This document shows, one piece after another, positions 23,616 through 35,173 of a DNA stretch of 64,000 nt. The stretch's first letter is position 1; each line of letters opens with the position of its first letter. Source of the DNA: Leptodontidium sp. MPI-SDFR-AT-0119 (Eukaryota; Ascomycota; Leotiomycetes; Helotiales; Leptodontidiaceae); the NCBI GenBank assembly GCA_020726505.1, contig JAHLEZ010000001.1:6138001-6202000 (forward strand), given 5' to 3'. Made by a program: the position numbers and the translations under genes. The notes under the pieces were generated by a model. That model did no database searches. It was given only the letters and a program-made list of their open reading frames with translations, and was not told the origin of the DNA.

Positions 23616-25146
23616 ATGGCAGAAGTTACCATCACCGGCTGGGACACTCGCGATGTGCGGTTCCCAACCTCCCTCGACAAGACTGGTTCGGATGCCATGA
23701 ACGCAGCAGGCGACTACTCTGCCGCGTACTGTATCCTGAAGACCGACTCCTCCTTCTCCGGCCACGGCATGGTGAGTTTCGAATCCCCTCTCCTCGTCGA
23801 ATTGCCCCTCACTCACCCCACTTCTCTATCATATGGATGCCAACAAGAAGAGATCCACTAACCCCTTACTCCCAGACCTTCACTATCGGCCGCGGCAACG
23901 ACATCGTCTGCAAAGCCATTGACAACGTAGCAGACCGCATCAAGGGCCGCACGCTCTCCTCTCTCGTCGCCAACTGGGGCGAGACATGGCGCTACCTCGT
24001 CTCCGACTCACAACTCCGCTGGATCGGGCCCGAGAAAGGTGTCATCCACCTCGCACTCGGCGCCGTCGTGAACGCAATCTGGGATCTCTGGGCCAAGACA
24101 TTGAATAAGCCTGTGTGGAGGATCGTAGCGGACATGTCGCCAGAGGAGTTTGTGCGTTGCATTGACTTCCGCTATATCACTGATGCAATTACACCCGAGG
24201 AGGCTATTGCTATGTTGAAGGCTGAGGAGGGGGGCAAGGCGAAGAGAGTGCAGGATGCATTGGATAGTAAGGCTGTCCCTGCTTATACCACCAGTGCAGG
24301 CTGGTTGGGATATGGAGAGGAGAAGATGAAGGGTCTTTTGGAAGAGACTTTGGCGAAGGGATATAGGCATTTCAAGTTGAAGGTTGGAACTTCGGTTGAG
24401 GCGGACAGGAAGAGGTTGACTATTGCGAGAGAGGTCATTGGGTATGATAAGGGTAACATTTTGATGATTGATGCAAACCAGGTATGTTCTCTTCTATTTC
24501 TAACCTCACCTCTCATCAATTCGACGTTCGGAATTCAAGAGCTAACTTTGTCTCAAAGGTCTGGTCCGTCCCAGAAGCCATCGAATACATGCAACACCTC
24601 AAAGAGTTCAAGCCATGGTTCATCGAGGAGCCCACTTCTCCAGACGACATTCTCGGCCACAAAGCCATTCGTGACGCACTCCGCCCTGACGGAATCGGCG
24701 TCGCCACCGGAGAAATGTGCCAGAACCGCGTGATCTTCAAGCAGCTCCTCGCCTCCGGCGCCATTGACGTCTGCCAAATTGACGCCTGCCGCATGGGTGG
24801 CGTGAATGAAGTCCTCGCCGTGCTCCTCATGGCTAAGAAGTTCAACGTTCCCATCGTGCCCCATTCTGGTGGTGTGGGACTCCCAGAGTACACTCAGCAT
24901 CTGAGTACCATTGACTATGTCTGTGTCAGTGGAAAGCTCAGTGTCCTTGAGTATGTCGATCATTTGCATGAGCATTTCAAGAACCCATCTGTCATCAAGG
25001 GTGGTTACTACCAGACTCCCATGGAGGCTGGGTATAGTGTTGAGATGAAGCTCGAGAGTATGGATCTCTTCAGCTTCCCTGGCGGCCCTGGTGGCTGGTG
25101 GAAGAGTGACGAGGCAAAGCCTATCTTGGAGGGTATCAAGATCTAG
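23616..25146 (+). CDS. lgd1: L-galactonate dehydratase (enolase superfamily)
   Basis: Three exons (23616-23771, 23876-24481, 24559-25146) give 449 residues. The N-terminus MAEVTITGWDTRDVRFPTS and the block TGSDAMNAAGDYSAAYC are those of fungal LGD1/GaaB. The barrel shows catalytic KLK (Lys219, Lys221), metal ligands in MIDAN (Asp251), IEEP (Glu277 or 278) and TGEM (Glu306), QID (Asp329), and catalytic His356 in VPHSGG. The enzyme removes water from L-galactonate to give 2-keto-3-deoxy-L-galactonate, step two of fungal D-galacturonate (pectin) catabolism in the cytosol. The other pathway genes are not in this window. The intron boundaries (GTGAGT, GTATGT donors) keep frame exactly. Very confident. 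Confidence 0.95.
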
Positions 25147-26039
25147 GCGTTTGCCTTGTGTCGGAGGGGTGAAGAAGGGGTCGGAAGTTTTCATGTTGGG
25201 CTTCCAGCCGTAGGGCAACGATGGCATCCTATATTACACTTGCTGGAGAAGTGTATTCCTTGGTAGTTGTAGAATGGAATGGGGCTCGAGAAGGTCTCGT
25301 GCGCAGTGCAACGATGGCATACTGTATAGCTAGCTTGGTAGGATAGCTATCCCTGATGTATATTAAATTGGAGGAATAGGCAAGTAGGACAAAAAAGAAG
25401 GGTGTCAAGAGTTTTCAGGTTGGGCTCTTCGGCAGCAGGGCAACGATGGCATCCTGTAGTACACCGGATGGTGTTCTCCCGTAGCCAGAATTTAAAATGC
25501 TCGAGCTACAGTAACTTTTGCACTTCCCAACTATGGTAGCAATCGGTGGCTAATCTCGAATTGAGTCACAAAATACCCCGCGACAACTAAACACTCCGTT
25601 TCAAGCTACATTCCTCTCGAAGGATTATTTTTGAATATACATTCGTCATGTACGAGTCTTTTCAAAGTAAACAAGAGAAGCTTAACAAAATAGAAATTCG
25701 ATAAAAGAAGAGGCTTCTCAAGTCTAAGCGATCGATTTGGGGACGACCATTGCAGAAAAAGATTGAAAGGCCTTGGCGAGTCCATCTCCACGTGACGAAC
25801 TCCACCACCTCACCCTTGTTTTGTCCCAGCGTTTCAGGCTCAACGTATGGGCGCTGATATCAGGCAATATCACAACGTCTTCAAAACAGCTTGATCCAGA
25901 AGTTCTTTGACACTTATGGCTTTATGATCTCTTAATTGACCGACTGTCTTTCTTTTATATATTGTTCTTACAGCCTATTTGCGGCTCGCTTCTCGCTCCC
26001 TTTCCCGTCCTTATTCTCACATATCACAGAACTGTCAAC
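25147..26039. other. Intergenic with local duplicated segments
   Basis: 890 bp between co-oriented genes. It contains three related segments around the shared block CAACGATGGCAT (see separate entry) and no gene. Confidence 0.6.
25171..25463. repeat. Imperfect local repeat downstream of lgd1
   Basis: A 68-bp segment at 25171-25239 recurs at 25397-25463 with about 80 percent identity by eye, both ending in GGGCAACGATGGCATCCT. A third, shorter match is at 25303-25330. All three are in direct orientation. This looks like a local duplication of the 3' flank. Confidence 0.6.
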
Positions 26040-27944
26040 ATGTCTCGGCCCACGAAAACTTCAAAACCAGCGAAATCGCCAAAATCGCCGTCGCTTCCGA
26101 AAGAACCTCTACTCACCCAGGAAAACTTCGAGAAGGAGTTAAAAAGCCTGGCTCTGAAAGCAAAGGAAGAGACGTGGGGGAAATGGGCTGCTGAGCAGGC
26201 TTGGATCCTTGCTCAATCGGGGACCCTTCTCACCCTGGCGGCGGTGTACTCGAATGTGTCGCTTCTGAGCTTATCGCCCGTGTATGGCGGGATTCCGTCG
26301 TCGATTCTGCATACGAAGGGTGTTGTGGCTGCGTGTTTCCTGGGATGGTCGTCGAATCTGTTTTTGAAGAGGCAATTGCCGGTCAAACCTCAACAGCTAC
26401 TTCCGCTCATCGCAGCATACATCCCAATGATGCAGTTCTTTCTTTTCAAAATCAGTGGATCGCTTGGAGGAGTGTATGGGCCAGTCATCACTGAGGCTCT
26501 GACTTCCCTGCCGCTACTTTTACTTTCAGTGTCGTGCACGGCGACGATCTTGGATGATCTGGAGATGACCCCTGGGAGAGTTCAATGGCTAACCGACGCG
26601 ATGCCAGGGATGTTATCCTTTCTCTTCTTCAAAGGCGCGGAGCATGTCTCCATGAATAGTATTTCACGAGGCATTGGTGCTTCTTTTCTCCAGACCAGAC
26701 TCGGTCTACAGATCCTACTCGCTGGGCTCTACTCTATTTTCGCGCCTTCGAAACTTCTCCTTTACGCTATCCCAGCACTTCTACACACGGCGCTGTTTAA
26801 CGTCCATGTCCAGTACCCGTACACGACATCCGTTCTTAACTCGACTCTCACCAAGCAGAACTGGACTTTGATTGATAGACAGGAATCGCTCACTGGGTAT
26901 ATCTCCATTATCGAGAGTGCAGAGCAGCGATTCCGCGTTATGAGATGTGATCACAGTCTTCTCGGAGGCGAATGGCTCATCAAAAGTTCCCGAAACGGCA
27001 TGCCAGAGCCCATCTACGGCGTCTTCGTGATGCTAGAAGCAGTCCGCCTAGTTCAAGTTGAGACACCAGTCCCAGACTCACAAGCAAAAGCATTCGTCGT
27101 GTAAGCTCTTCCCCATCGAAATCATTACTGTACCACGTGACTAACACATTTTCTCTTTTCAGTGGTCTAGGAATCGGTACTACACCAGCAGCACTAATGG
27201 CCCATGGGATCAAGACCACAATCGTCGAAATTGACCCAGTCGTCCATGATTTCGCAACGAAATATTTCAATCTTCCCAAGAACCACAAGAAAGTCATCGC
27301 CGACGCCGTATCCTACGCCGCGGAAGTAGCTCGCTCAGATGAGAGATACGATTACGTCGTGCACGATGTATTTACTGGTGGTGCGGAGCCTGTGGATCTC
27401 TTCACGTATGATTTCTTGCAGGATCTGAACTCGATTCTGAAACCCGGTGGAGTGATTGCCATCGTAAGTCCCGATATTCCAACCCTACTTTGAACTACAA
27501 GTTATAGTCATATACACAAGCTAACTCGCCCAGAACTACGCCGGCGACCTCCTCCTCCCCTCCGCACGTATCATCGTCCAAACCATCCTCGCCGTCTTCC
27601 CCACCTGCCGCATCTACCGCGAATCCGCCCAGCCCACCCCCGAACAAATCGCCTCAGACGGCCGCGATTTCATCAACATGGTCATCTTCTGCACGAACGC
27701 CGCCTCGACCGTGAACTTCCGCGCGCCGGTCGAGAAGGACTTCTTGGGTAGTAGAGCCAGACAGGCGTATTTGTTGCCGCAGCACGAGGTAGATTATAGC
27801 GCTTTTGAGGCACAGGAGGGCGATGGGGGACTCTTGAGGAGGAATGATACGGAGAGGTTTAGGGGGTGGCAGGAGAAGAGTGCGGGGGGACATTGGGCTG
27901 TTATGAGGACGGTTATTCCAGAGAGTATTTGGGAGAATTGGTGA
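26040..27944 (+). CDS. Membrane-anchored spermidine-synthase-like protein
   Basis: Three exons (26040-27100, 27163-27463, 27534-27944) give 590 residues. I start at ATGTCTCGG; upstream frame begins with TTG. After a Lys/Pro/Ser-rich N-terminus (1-40) come about six hydrophobic segments (roughly 50-250), including QLLPLIAAYIPMMQFF and SLPLLLLSVS. The C-terminal half is an aminopropyltransferase/methyltransferase fold: CDHSLLGGEW, the nucleotide-binding GLGIGTTPAAL, acidic VEIDP, HDVFTGGAEP and LKPGGVIAINY. The canonical DSSDP is replaced by HDVFTGG, so true polyamine synthesis is doubtful. Many fungi carry this architecture; substrate unknown. Introns of 62 and 70 bp lie inside the SAM-binding domain. 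Confidence 0.85.
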
Positions 27945-28765
27945 GTGTGTGTGTGTGTAGAAGGGTTGGCATGGGGAGAGATGAGTGGAGCGGATGTAGA
28001 TGGAGGGGAGGTAGATGTTAGTTTTGTATCTTAATAAAGAAATTGCTGTGACGATGGACTATGTATTGTATGATATTTATCGAGAAGCTGAGCAATTCTC
28101 TCATCTAAGCGTTGCGGTTGTGTATTTTTGTTAGGACCGACCTTTTTTTTTTTTTCACTTTCGTCCTTGGCCTGCTTGACTCGCCATGCTGCGATGCATT
28201 ACTAGGAAGGACGTTGCTCTTATTGAGTTGAAGGGGTCGGGTTGGGGTGGTTGGTGTTGTGATACTCTCTCTCACTCGTTTTCGATTATTGATTTATCTT
28301 GTTAGCTTCGTTCATTTTCATTTTCATTGCACTACCCCATTTCATTGTTCTTCTTCTTGTCCATTCATTCCGTCGTCAAGACAATCGATCCATTTATTTC
28401 TCAGTCCTTCGGTCAGTTAGTCAACCAGTCCGGTACCAATGACCGCACAATTATCATTTCCGTATTTTTTTTTATGGACATGTAACCGTACCTGCCGCTA
28501 GATTTCTTGCTTCTTCTTATTCATCCGCCCAATTTAGTCTTTAGATTACCATAGGATACCTAAGTAGTTCACTACCAATAGATAATAATCAAATGAAAAT
28601 GTAAATGCAAACCGTGCTTTGAAAACAGACGCTGTTAGACTGGGCATACTTCCATTGTCGACGAGGCAGATATAGGAATCACTTGGCAGATGGATTTCAG
28701 GATGTCTTTAACTTTGATCGACGCTGGCTTTATTTCATGCCACTTAATAGTTATGAAAATATATT

Positions 28766-28798
<33 letters not shown>

Positions 28799-29093
28799 CT
28801 TATTGCGCGCGCGCGTGTGTGTGTATTCAGAGAATTGAGTAAAAATTATGTCGAACAAGGAGTTTTGTTTCAGAGAAGATGTGGGAGTAAGAGAAATTGA
28901 ACCTCGACCCCGAATGGTGAAGTAGTCACCCCATCCCTCGTCTTTAAGAGAATAAGGAAGTCAAGACGTGGTATTTAAAAAAAAAAAGCTTTTGCAATAT
29001 CGTACATGCCTTCTACCTTTCCTCCGCCCATGAACTCCTTTGTAGCAAAACTCAGGTCATTGCACGAACCACTCCACTTCACTCTCCCCCAAC
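27945..29093. other. Intergenic with simple-sequence tracts
   Basis: 1.15 kb between convergent genes. It contains poly-T runs, a GTGTGT tract right after the stop codon, and the compound microsatellite at 28766-28823. No gene is seen. Confidence 0.65.
28766..28823. repeat. Compound TA / GC / GT microsatellite
   Basis: A run of about 14 TA units is followed, after TTATT, by five GC units and then GT units. The whole 58 bp is almost unbroken alternating purine-pyrimidine sequence, able in principle to form cruciform or Z-DNA. Confidence 0.85.
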
Positions 29094-30585
29094 CTAAGCA
29101 ACCTCCTCAATCAACTTCCCCCCACCAATCCCTCCCCCAGCCCTAGACGCCTTAACACTATTCCCAAACATACCCCCAACAGGAGCATCCAACCACTCCT
29201 CCGGCACCCCAATCCTATTCCCATCCTTATTACTCACCCAACGGACGAACATCGCATTAGGCTTGAATGGCTCGCCGTCGGCTCCGGTGCCGGTGCCGGG
29301 GTTGTCGGCTGCGTTCATGCCGGCGCGGCGGGCGTTGGTTTTGGGAGCTTGCTTTTTGAGGAGTTTGTTGATCGTTTCGAGCTAGGGGGTTGTTAGCTGG
29401 TTGACTGGGCTGGGAAGTTTGGGGAATGGAAGAAAGACACGGAGGGGGTGATAAGGAGAGGATGGAGTGGGGGAGGATGGAATAGGGGGGGGGGAGTACA
29501 TACTTTCTCTTCCTCGTTGCGCTTCTCGCTGAGGTTCTTACGACGACGAGCCATTTCTGCACGACGCATGGCGTGCTCTTCTGCAGTGAGGTGTTTCTTG
29601 ACTTGGACTTCTGGGTGGGCGTTAGTATTGCTTGTTCTAATTCATGTTTCATGGAGAAGGAAGATATACCATCAGGTAAAGCCAACAAATGACCACCGTC
29701 GCTCTCTTCGAATCGTGCACGTTGCCTCTTAGTCAACTTATTTAGATCCGGAGTGGACGCTCTGCTCCCACCAGCAGGCGTCTCATCATCACTATCCAGA
29801 CTATCATCTTCCTCCTCATCACCCTCATCTTCGACTTCAATCTCCTCTTCCTCGCCCTCGGCATCTTCCTCGTTGCCTGTTTGCATGCCCTCTTCCTCTT
29901 CGACTTCCTCGCCGAGATCACTGTCCAACTCGCTCAATTCCTCGTCGTCGCTTGCATCCTCGATTTCCTTCTGCTCAACTGGAAGAACCTTGCCTCTGAC
30001 GGCTGGTGATTTCACGATGATAACATCGTTGGCTGCTTTTCCGCTTGCTCGAGAGACTTTGATGACAGGTGGTGGAGGTGGGACATCGACTTCCATGTCG
30101 ATATCACCATCGGCATCTTCATCACCCAATCCATCATCTTCAGCATCCATATCCTCATCATCATCTTCCTCAAGCTTAGCATCTTCATCTCCCGCCTCCT
30201 CCATCTCCTCATCCTCCTCTTCATCCTCCTCATCGCTGTCACTCTCTAACACATAACTCTTCCTCACATTCCTCGCTCTCTTCCCCTCAATAATCTGGCC
30301 ACCGATAAACGGATCCCGGGCATTGGTAGTGACGCTGTTGCCAGATGAGCTTGCCCGCGTCGCTTCTCGTAGTTTGCTGGATGAGGTCTTCACGGTGAGA
30401 CGCATTGATGAGGGACTTTTAGATGAGCCCGATGGAGGACCACGTGAGACGGTAGCCATGGCTGCTACATTTTCCGAGGTGGTGCGACGGGTTCGTGAAG
30501 TTCTATCGTGAGATGGTGAGTCAGCTACCTTGATTGCTTCGTTGGCCTTGACAGCTGCTGAGCGTTGGCTGCGACGCGACGACAT
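29094..30585 (-). CDS. IES2: INO80 complex subunit Ies2-like, PAPA-1 domain
   Basis: Three exons (29670-30585, 29504-29610, 29094-29381) give 436 residues. The N-terminal third is Ser/Arg-rich; two long acidic tracts (about 115-165 and 205-270, mostly Asp and Glu) follow. The conserved part starts LTKRQRARFEE and, after splicing, continues EVQVKKHLTAEEHAMRRAEMARRR, the PAPA-1-like helix of Ies2/INO80B. It ends with a fungal C-terminal region containing MFVRWVSNKDG and GVPEEWL. Ies2 activates the Ino80 ATPase in nucleosome sliding in the nucleus. Introns of 59 and 122 bp have GTATAT and GTATGT donors. Domain assignment is firm from the PAPA-1 motif; complex membership follows from homology. 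Confidence 0.88.
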
Positions 30586-31385
30586 GGTGGTGGGTTAGTG
30601 GGTGATATCTAACTCGATGTGCTTGCTTAAGATGGTGTAGATGTAGGTTCAGGTGTAGGTCTGAATTTGATGTTGGGGTTTATGTGGGGTTATCGCTTGG
30701 ATAAAATGAGAGGAGGGGGATGGAGTGTGAGATGGATGGATTTAGATGAGGGTGAGGCTGGCTGCAAGGGCCATCGGGACAATGCCTCGATAAGAAATAG
30801 AGGATGCAGAGCAGAGCAGTGCAGACGCAGACGCAGACGCAGCGCGGGAAGAGGACAGATCAGGTAGGCGCGCCGCGTAAATCAGCAAGTAAGTGCATAA
30901 GATGACATCCATCTATTCATCCATCCAATTCAACAGATAAGCGCGCTTGCCTTCTGACTACCAGCCAACAGCATCGCCAGAATGGAGATTGAGAGTCTGG
31001 CAAACGCCGTCCCGCGCTCTTGGTCTAGGTACTGTATGTGGCTTGAGTTGTCTTGTGTTGTGTTGTCTCATCACTCTCCTATAACCTCCACTGACTCACT
31101 CTCCTTTCGCTCTCCCCAAATCAAAAGGAAAGGTGCTCTCGCCTCTCCCGTCTCTGTACAACTTGAAAGTCCCAAAGCGACTACACACTGCAAATGAGAA
31201 GCGCAACAGGATTGCTGTATAGCCTAGTACATGCGCCACCAAGAACCGATGGATCGGGAGAGTGGACTTTAAATGTGATCCATCCTCTCAATGCAGTGAT
31301 GGATGGATGCAAACGAACCCAGCAAGAAACAGACGGAGCATAATAGAATCAACTGAAATGAAATAAAACGACCATGTAAAATAAC
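30586..31385. other. Intergenic, Ies2 promoter
   Basis: 800 bp with a short GCAGAC tandem run near 30820-30842. Frames on the plus strand are short and low complexity. No gene is supported. Confidence 0.55.
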
Positions 31386-31559
31386 TCACTCATTCTTCCC
31401 GCCAGCTGTGGCTTTCTCAGCCCTGCCACCCCGTGAACTTGCAGCTGATCCCTTCGTGCCTGTGCCTGTACCAGCCCAATCGATGGGCTCTTCCGTGCCC
31501 TCTGAGTCTGTACTCAGCTTCCGGAGCTTCTTACTGGGTCGTTCTGGACGTCCGGACAT
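31386..31559 (-). CDS. Possible small polar protein (57 residues)
   Basis: An ATG-started frame of 57 residues, rich in Gly, Ser, Lys and Arg, with a basic N-terminus (SGRPERPSKKLRKLS) and DWAGTGTGTKG. It lies in a divergent arrangement with the Pex14-family gene (460 bp between starts). Codon choice and the orderly composition look coding, and the stop overlaps a good donor (GTGAGT at 31383-31388 reading minus), so it may instead be the first exon of a longer gene. I do not recognise a family. It might also be a chance frame. Confidence 0.4.
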   Translation of the reverse strand: MSGRPERPSKKLRKLSTDSEGTEEPIDWAGTGTGTKGSAASSRGGRAEKATAGGKNE

Positions 31560-32018
31560 AATGGATAGACCGGGTTCGACTGGACTGGATTAAATTGGGT
31601 ATGGGCTGTTGTGTATCGATGATGAGGTTGATTGGCGGCTGACGCTTACACGCAGATCTGTGTACTGTACTGTATGTGTGTCAAGCTTGACGGAAGAGTT
31701 GCAAGATGCAGAGACTTTATACAGGAGTCAATGTGAGTGCAATATAAATTATATTGCAAGGGAATTGTCGATACACAGGGCAAGTTGAATGTCGTCAAAT
31801 ACTTTGAGACTTTGAACAATCCATTCCGATGTTCCAGCCTAGCCAAACTCAAGCGTCAAGTGTCGGTCATCGGAGGAAAAATACGTGATTCTGATTGGTT
31901 GTGGTGTGATGACATAATCCAAACCTCTCGAAATCCGGGGCCGAGGCTCGTGAACTGACTTCAAAACATCCAGCCTTCCAGCCTTCAACTCCCCTTCCAC
32001 CTCTATCAGTACTTCACA
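31560..32018. promoter_or_regulatory. Divergent promoter of peroxin gene and small ORF
   Basis: 460 bp between the two divergent starts. No motif is recognised with confidence, and no other gene is seen. Confidence 0.45.
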
Positions 32019-33171
32019 ATGAGCGACTCCGACCCAGAAAAGAAAGCCGGGATACCCTCATGGCAGACTAAAGCAGTTCCTGAGTCTGCGAAACCAGAGG
32101 AATCTGTTCCGGCGCAAGAGGAACAAAGTCGCGAGACAGTGATTGCTCAGGCGCGGAAGTTCCTTGAGGAGGATGAAGTACGAGATGCGTCTACCGACAA
32201 GAAGATTGCTTTCTTAGAGAGCAAGGGATTACGGAATGAAGAGATACAAGAGCTACTAGGCATCACACGAAATACAGAAGCTAGCAATGTCGCAGTGGTA
32301 CGTCCTCTCCAGCCTTCAATGACCTCCGCTAACCTCACTTAGACTCCGGAGCCCACACCAGCACCAGCACCAGCACCATCACCATCACCATCACCAACCC
32401 AGACCTCCCCTCCTCCTCCACAGCCATCCTACTCCCCCCCCACAATACCAAGCACCCTCCCAACTGCCCATAATAACCTACCCCGAATTTCTCACCACGC
32501 CTCCACACCCCTTACCCTTAATTACCAAACCCCGCCTCCTCACGACCCTCTACGCATTCTCGGGTCTAACAGCCCTCCTCTACGGTACACACACCTACCT
32601 ACTCACGCCTATGCTCGCTTCTCTAACAGAAGCACGCCTCTCCTTTGCCTCGACATCCAAGACCAACCTCGATAGACTAATAACGCAACTCGAAGGCTTG
32701 GTCTCGGAATTACCTGCCAATGCCAAGAATAAAGCATTAGGAGAGAAAGACGACGAGAGTGAGAGCGACGAAGATCCTACTGAACTCTTCCACCGCGATA
32801 TCGGTATCCAGACTTCGCCGTTTATCTCCCGGCCTTCTTCACCCGTCGATGAGTCTCCTCTCACGGGACATACATCTCGCTTGCAAGGCCTTAAATCCTC
32901 TCTCGAGGGTTTGATCGAGGATAGTTCTAGTGAGGGGGTTACGACGGCGGAGTTAGAGGGCACCATGGGGATACTGAGAGAATATCTGGATGGTTTGGCA
33001 TTTGTCCAACCGAGCTATAGTTATGGTGTTGGTGGGTATGGTGGTGGAAGCAGGAGTGGGAAGGATGAGGATGACGAGATTGGGAGGGTGAAGAAGGAGA
33101 TTAGAGGTGTGAAAGGAGTGTTGCTTAGTGCGAGGAGTTTCCCTGGGGGAGCGAGGGTTGGTGGGAGGTAA
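32019..33171 (+). CDS. PEX14: Pex14-family peroxin, possible frameshift in a C run
   Basis: Exon 1 (32019-32297, 93 codons) encodes the conserved Pex14 N-domain: ETVIAQARKFL, then TDKKIAFLESKGL and EIQELL. This domain binds Pex5 and Pex13 at the peroxisomal import site. The second part has YPEFLTTP, a membrane segment (LYAFSGLTALLYGTHTYLL) and a coiled region ending in a Gly/Ser-rich tail, as in fungal Pex14 and Pex14/17. The best splice (acceptor TTAG at 32342, right after branch site CTAAC) gives a Pro/Ala/Ser linker but runs out of frame at eight Cs (32434-32441); one C fewer would restore 368 residues. Using the next CAG (32361) instead gives an intact 362-residue protein with a His/Gln linker. 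Family call good; model uncertain. Confidence 0.82.
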
Positions 33172-34387
33172 TGATCAGGTTATCTGATGATATATTTACG
33201 AAACTTATTGTTCCAAACCAGAAGGCTACTCTCCATTCCTTGTTTCCATTTCGGGTCTATGACCATGCATCTGGTAGGTTTATATTCCTCTAACCGTGGT
33301 GGAATTGGTGCCTTCTATTTGTACAAGACGAGTTGCGTCATATCGAATCTCTAGTCAGGAACAGAAGCTGCGACAAAAACTCAACCTACTCCCCTCCCCG
33401 AAGGCAAACCAAACCAAAAATTCCTCGCCCTCGAAGAAGATTGCCAACTCAACAGAATACAATGGATGACACCCTTTGGAGAGATGTCTATAACTTGCTT
33501 ATTTGGTTACATAGACCTTGAAAATTTGTGCTTCGCTTACTGGGTAAACTAAAAAGAAAATTAAAAATTAAAAACTTACCCATAAGACTGTAATCACAAT
33601 CTACCTTGGTACACTTGCGCTTGGAAACGCTAAGCCATCACTAATGAATTATCTACTTTATATTGCCTGTTATTTATCATGAAATTCTATAGTTCTGCTT
33701 CACCCCACATGTTTTGATGATAATAAAAATGAGAATTTTATTTGAATGGAACATTAGAAGCGCGATATATGGGGCGGAGAGATTTTGTTGAATTGGATGT
33801 TACGATGCTCTGTTGATGTTGAAGAGGGAGATTAAGCGAGAAAGATCCACTCTCCATCACTTCAAAACAAACTCGAACAAGTGGCGTGGCAACGCCTAAG
33901 GTAGTCGTGCCTTGAAATAATCGTACGTTTATACATGTTTGAACCAGATGTTACGCTTGAAGTCAATATCATCCTGTCTTGAGTCAGCAAGATGAGATTA
34001 ATACAGCGGAGACGACATGATATGCAGACATCGTTTGAATGTTCTAATACTTCCGTGATTAGGATTCAGTCATAACCCTTCCCTTGAGAATCACAAGCCG
34101 TTATATCATCTACCCTAGCAAGCACACATACGTTAAAGACCAGTTGTAAATAATCAATTATTTTTAGATCAGTCCACTACTGCTAGGGAGTCATTTCTCG
34201 CTCGAGCTAGTATTTAATCCGAAGTTCGCCGTTCCTCTACAGTCTTAGGCATGAACATCTATCCCCCTTTAGCTCCATACACATTCAGATATTAGCTTGG
34301 AACTTCTTCATTTTCGCTTACAAACATCGTATACCTCAATCTTTCAAAGTCTTTTCTCACTCATCATCCTTCCCGACTCACAAAATC
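33172..34387. other. Intergenic, no gene seen
   Basis: 1.2 kb, AT-rich in the middle (33540-33730). No frame above background and no recognised repeat. Confidence 0.65.
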
Positions 34388-34675
34388 ATGAGGTTTCTTA
34401 AGTCCCAACTGTTAGTTGTGGCCTCAGCAGTCATCACACAATCCTCCCTCCTCATCAACGCCAGTCCCATATCCGATAGAATCTCAACTAGCATTGTCCT
34501 CCCTCCTGGTGGAATCTCAGAGGTACCCACGACCGCCCTCCCCTTTACTCTAGCTCACACACTCACCGCACCTAGTCCAACATTAACACCTCCTCCCTCT
34601 TCCCTCACATCCCTGCAACAGAGGAACTATCTCTCAAAGTCTCCTCTCACGAACTCAGCAAACGAACTGACGTAA
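34388..34675 (+). CDS. Small secreted Ser/Thr/Pro-rich protein (95 residues or first exon)
   Basis: An ATG frame in good context. Residues 1-26 form a clear signal peptide (RFLKSQLLVVASAVITQSS then cleavage near NAS-P). The mature part is Ser, Thr, Pro and Leu rich and contains no Cys, so it is not a typical Cys-stapled effector. The stop codon lies inside a perfect donor (GTAAGT at 34671-34676), so the frame may be exon 1 of a longer gene. Repeat element M begins 155 bp further on, and could have truncated the gene. No family recognised. Confidence 0.5.
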   Translation: MRFLKSQLLVVASAVITQSSLLINASPISDRISTSIVLPPGGISEVPTTALPFTLAHTLTAPSPTLTPPPSSLTSLQQRNYLSKSPLTNSANELT

Positions 34676-35173
34676 GTTCTGTTCTTAATCACGTTCTAGT
34701 CACGTACCGCCAAGAATAGAGGCTCCAACAGCATTTTTCGGGTGGTGGAGGGAAATAAGTGGTCTCGCAGCCCTGCAGGGAGTACCAAACATTAAGTGCT
34801 CTGACGTAGTATCAGATCAAGAAGAATAATAATGCTGAAGAGAGAGCTTTCGGGGTCGTGCTGGCTAGGCTAGCACACAGGTCTGGTACTGACACGGAAA
34901 CTAAAACTAAAACTAAAACGTCTTCCCCTAGAAGATGTCTTTCATGCATACACAAACGTGCATTCCGCGTTAAAGCTGAAGACCTGAACCCAGAGTAGGT
35001 GTAGTTCCAAGCCACGTGCTTAACCCCTGCCACCCGAAGCCAGGGCTCGAAAGCCATTCCATCCCGCCCGCTAGCCCAACGTCATTGCCGTGGGCTGCTT
35101 GAGCTCAGCTCAACTCAACGTTCATCCGAATACCTTTAACTGATTCTACTCGTAAGGAAGCCACATTCCAACA
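34676..35173. other. Intergenic with element M copy
   Basis: 500 bp before Etr1. It contains a piece of element M (34831-34881) and a short CTAAAA tandem run (34898-34919). Confidence 0.6.
34831..34881 (+). repeat. Dispersed element M, single end
   Basis: The end module of element M: GCTGAAGAGAGAGCTTTC, then CGGGGTCGTGCT and GGCTAGGCTAGCACACAGG. Compared with the 61.6-kb copy the central hairpin has one base change. Preceded by AATAATAAT, as are other copies. Confidence 0.7.

Noticed and set aside
23390..23875. 447-codon frame starting upstream of lgd1
   Set aside because: It runs through the CT-rich leader and through the first intron in another frame; only its part after 23876 is exon 2 of lgd1.
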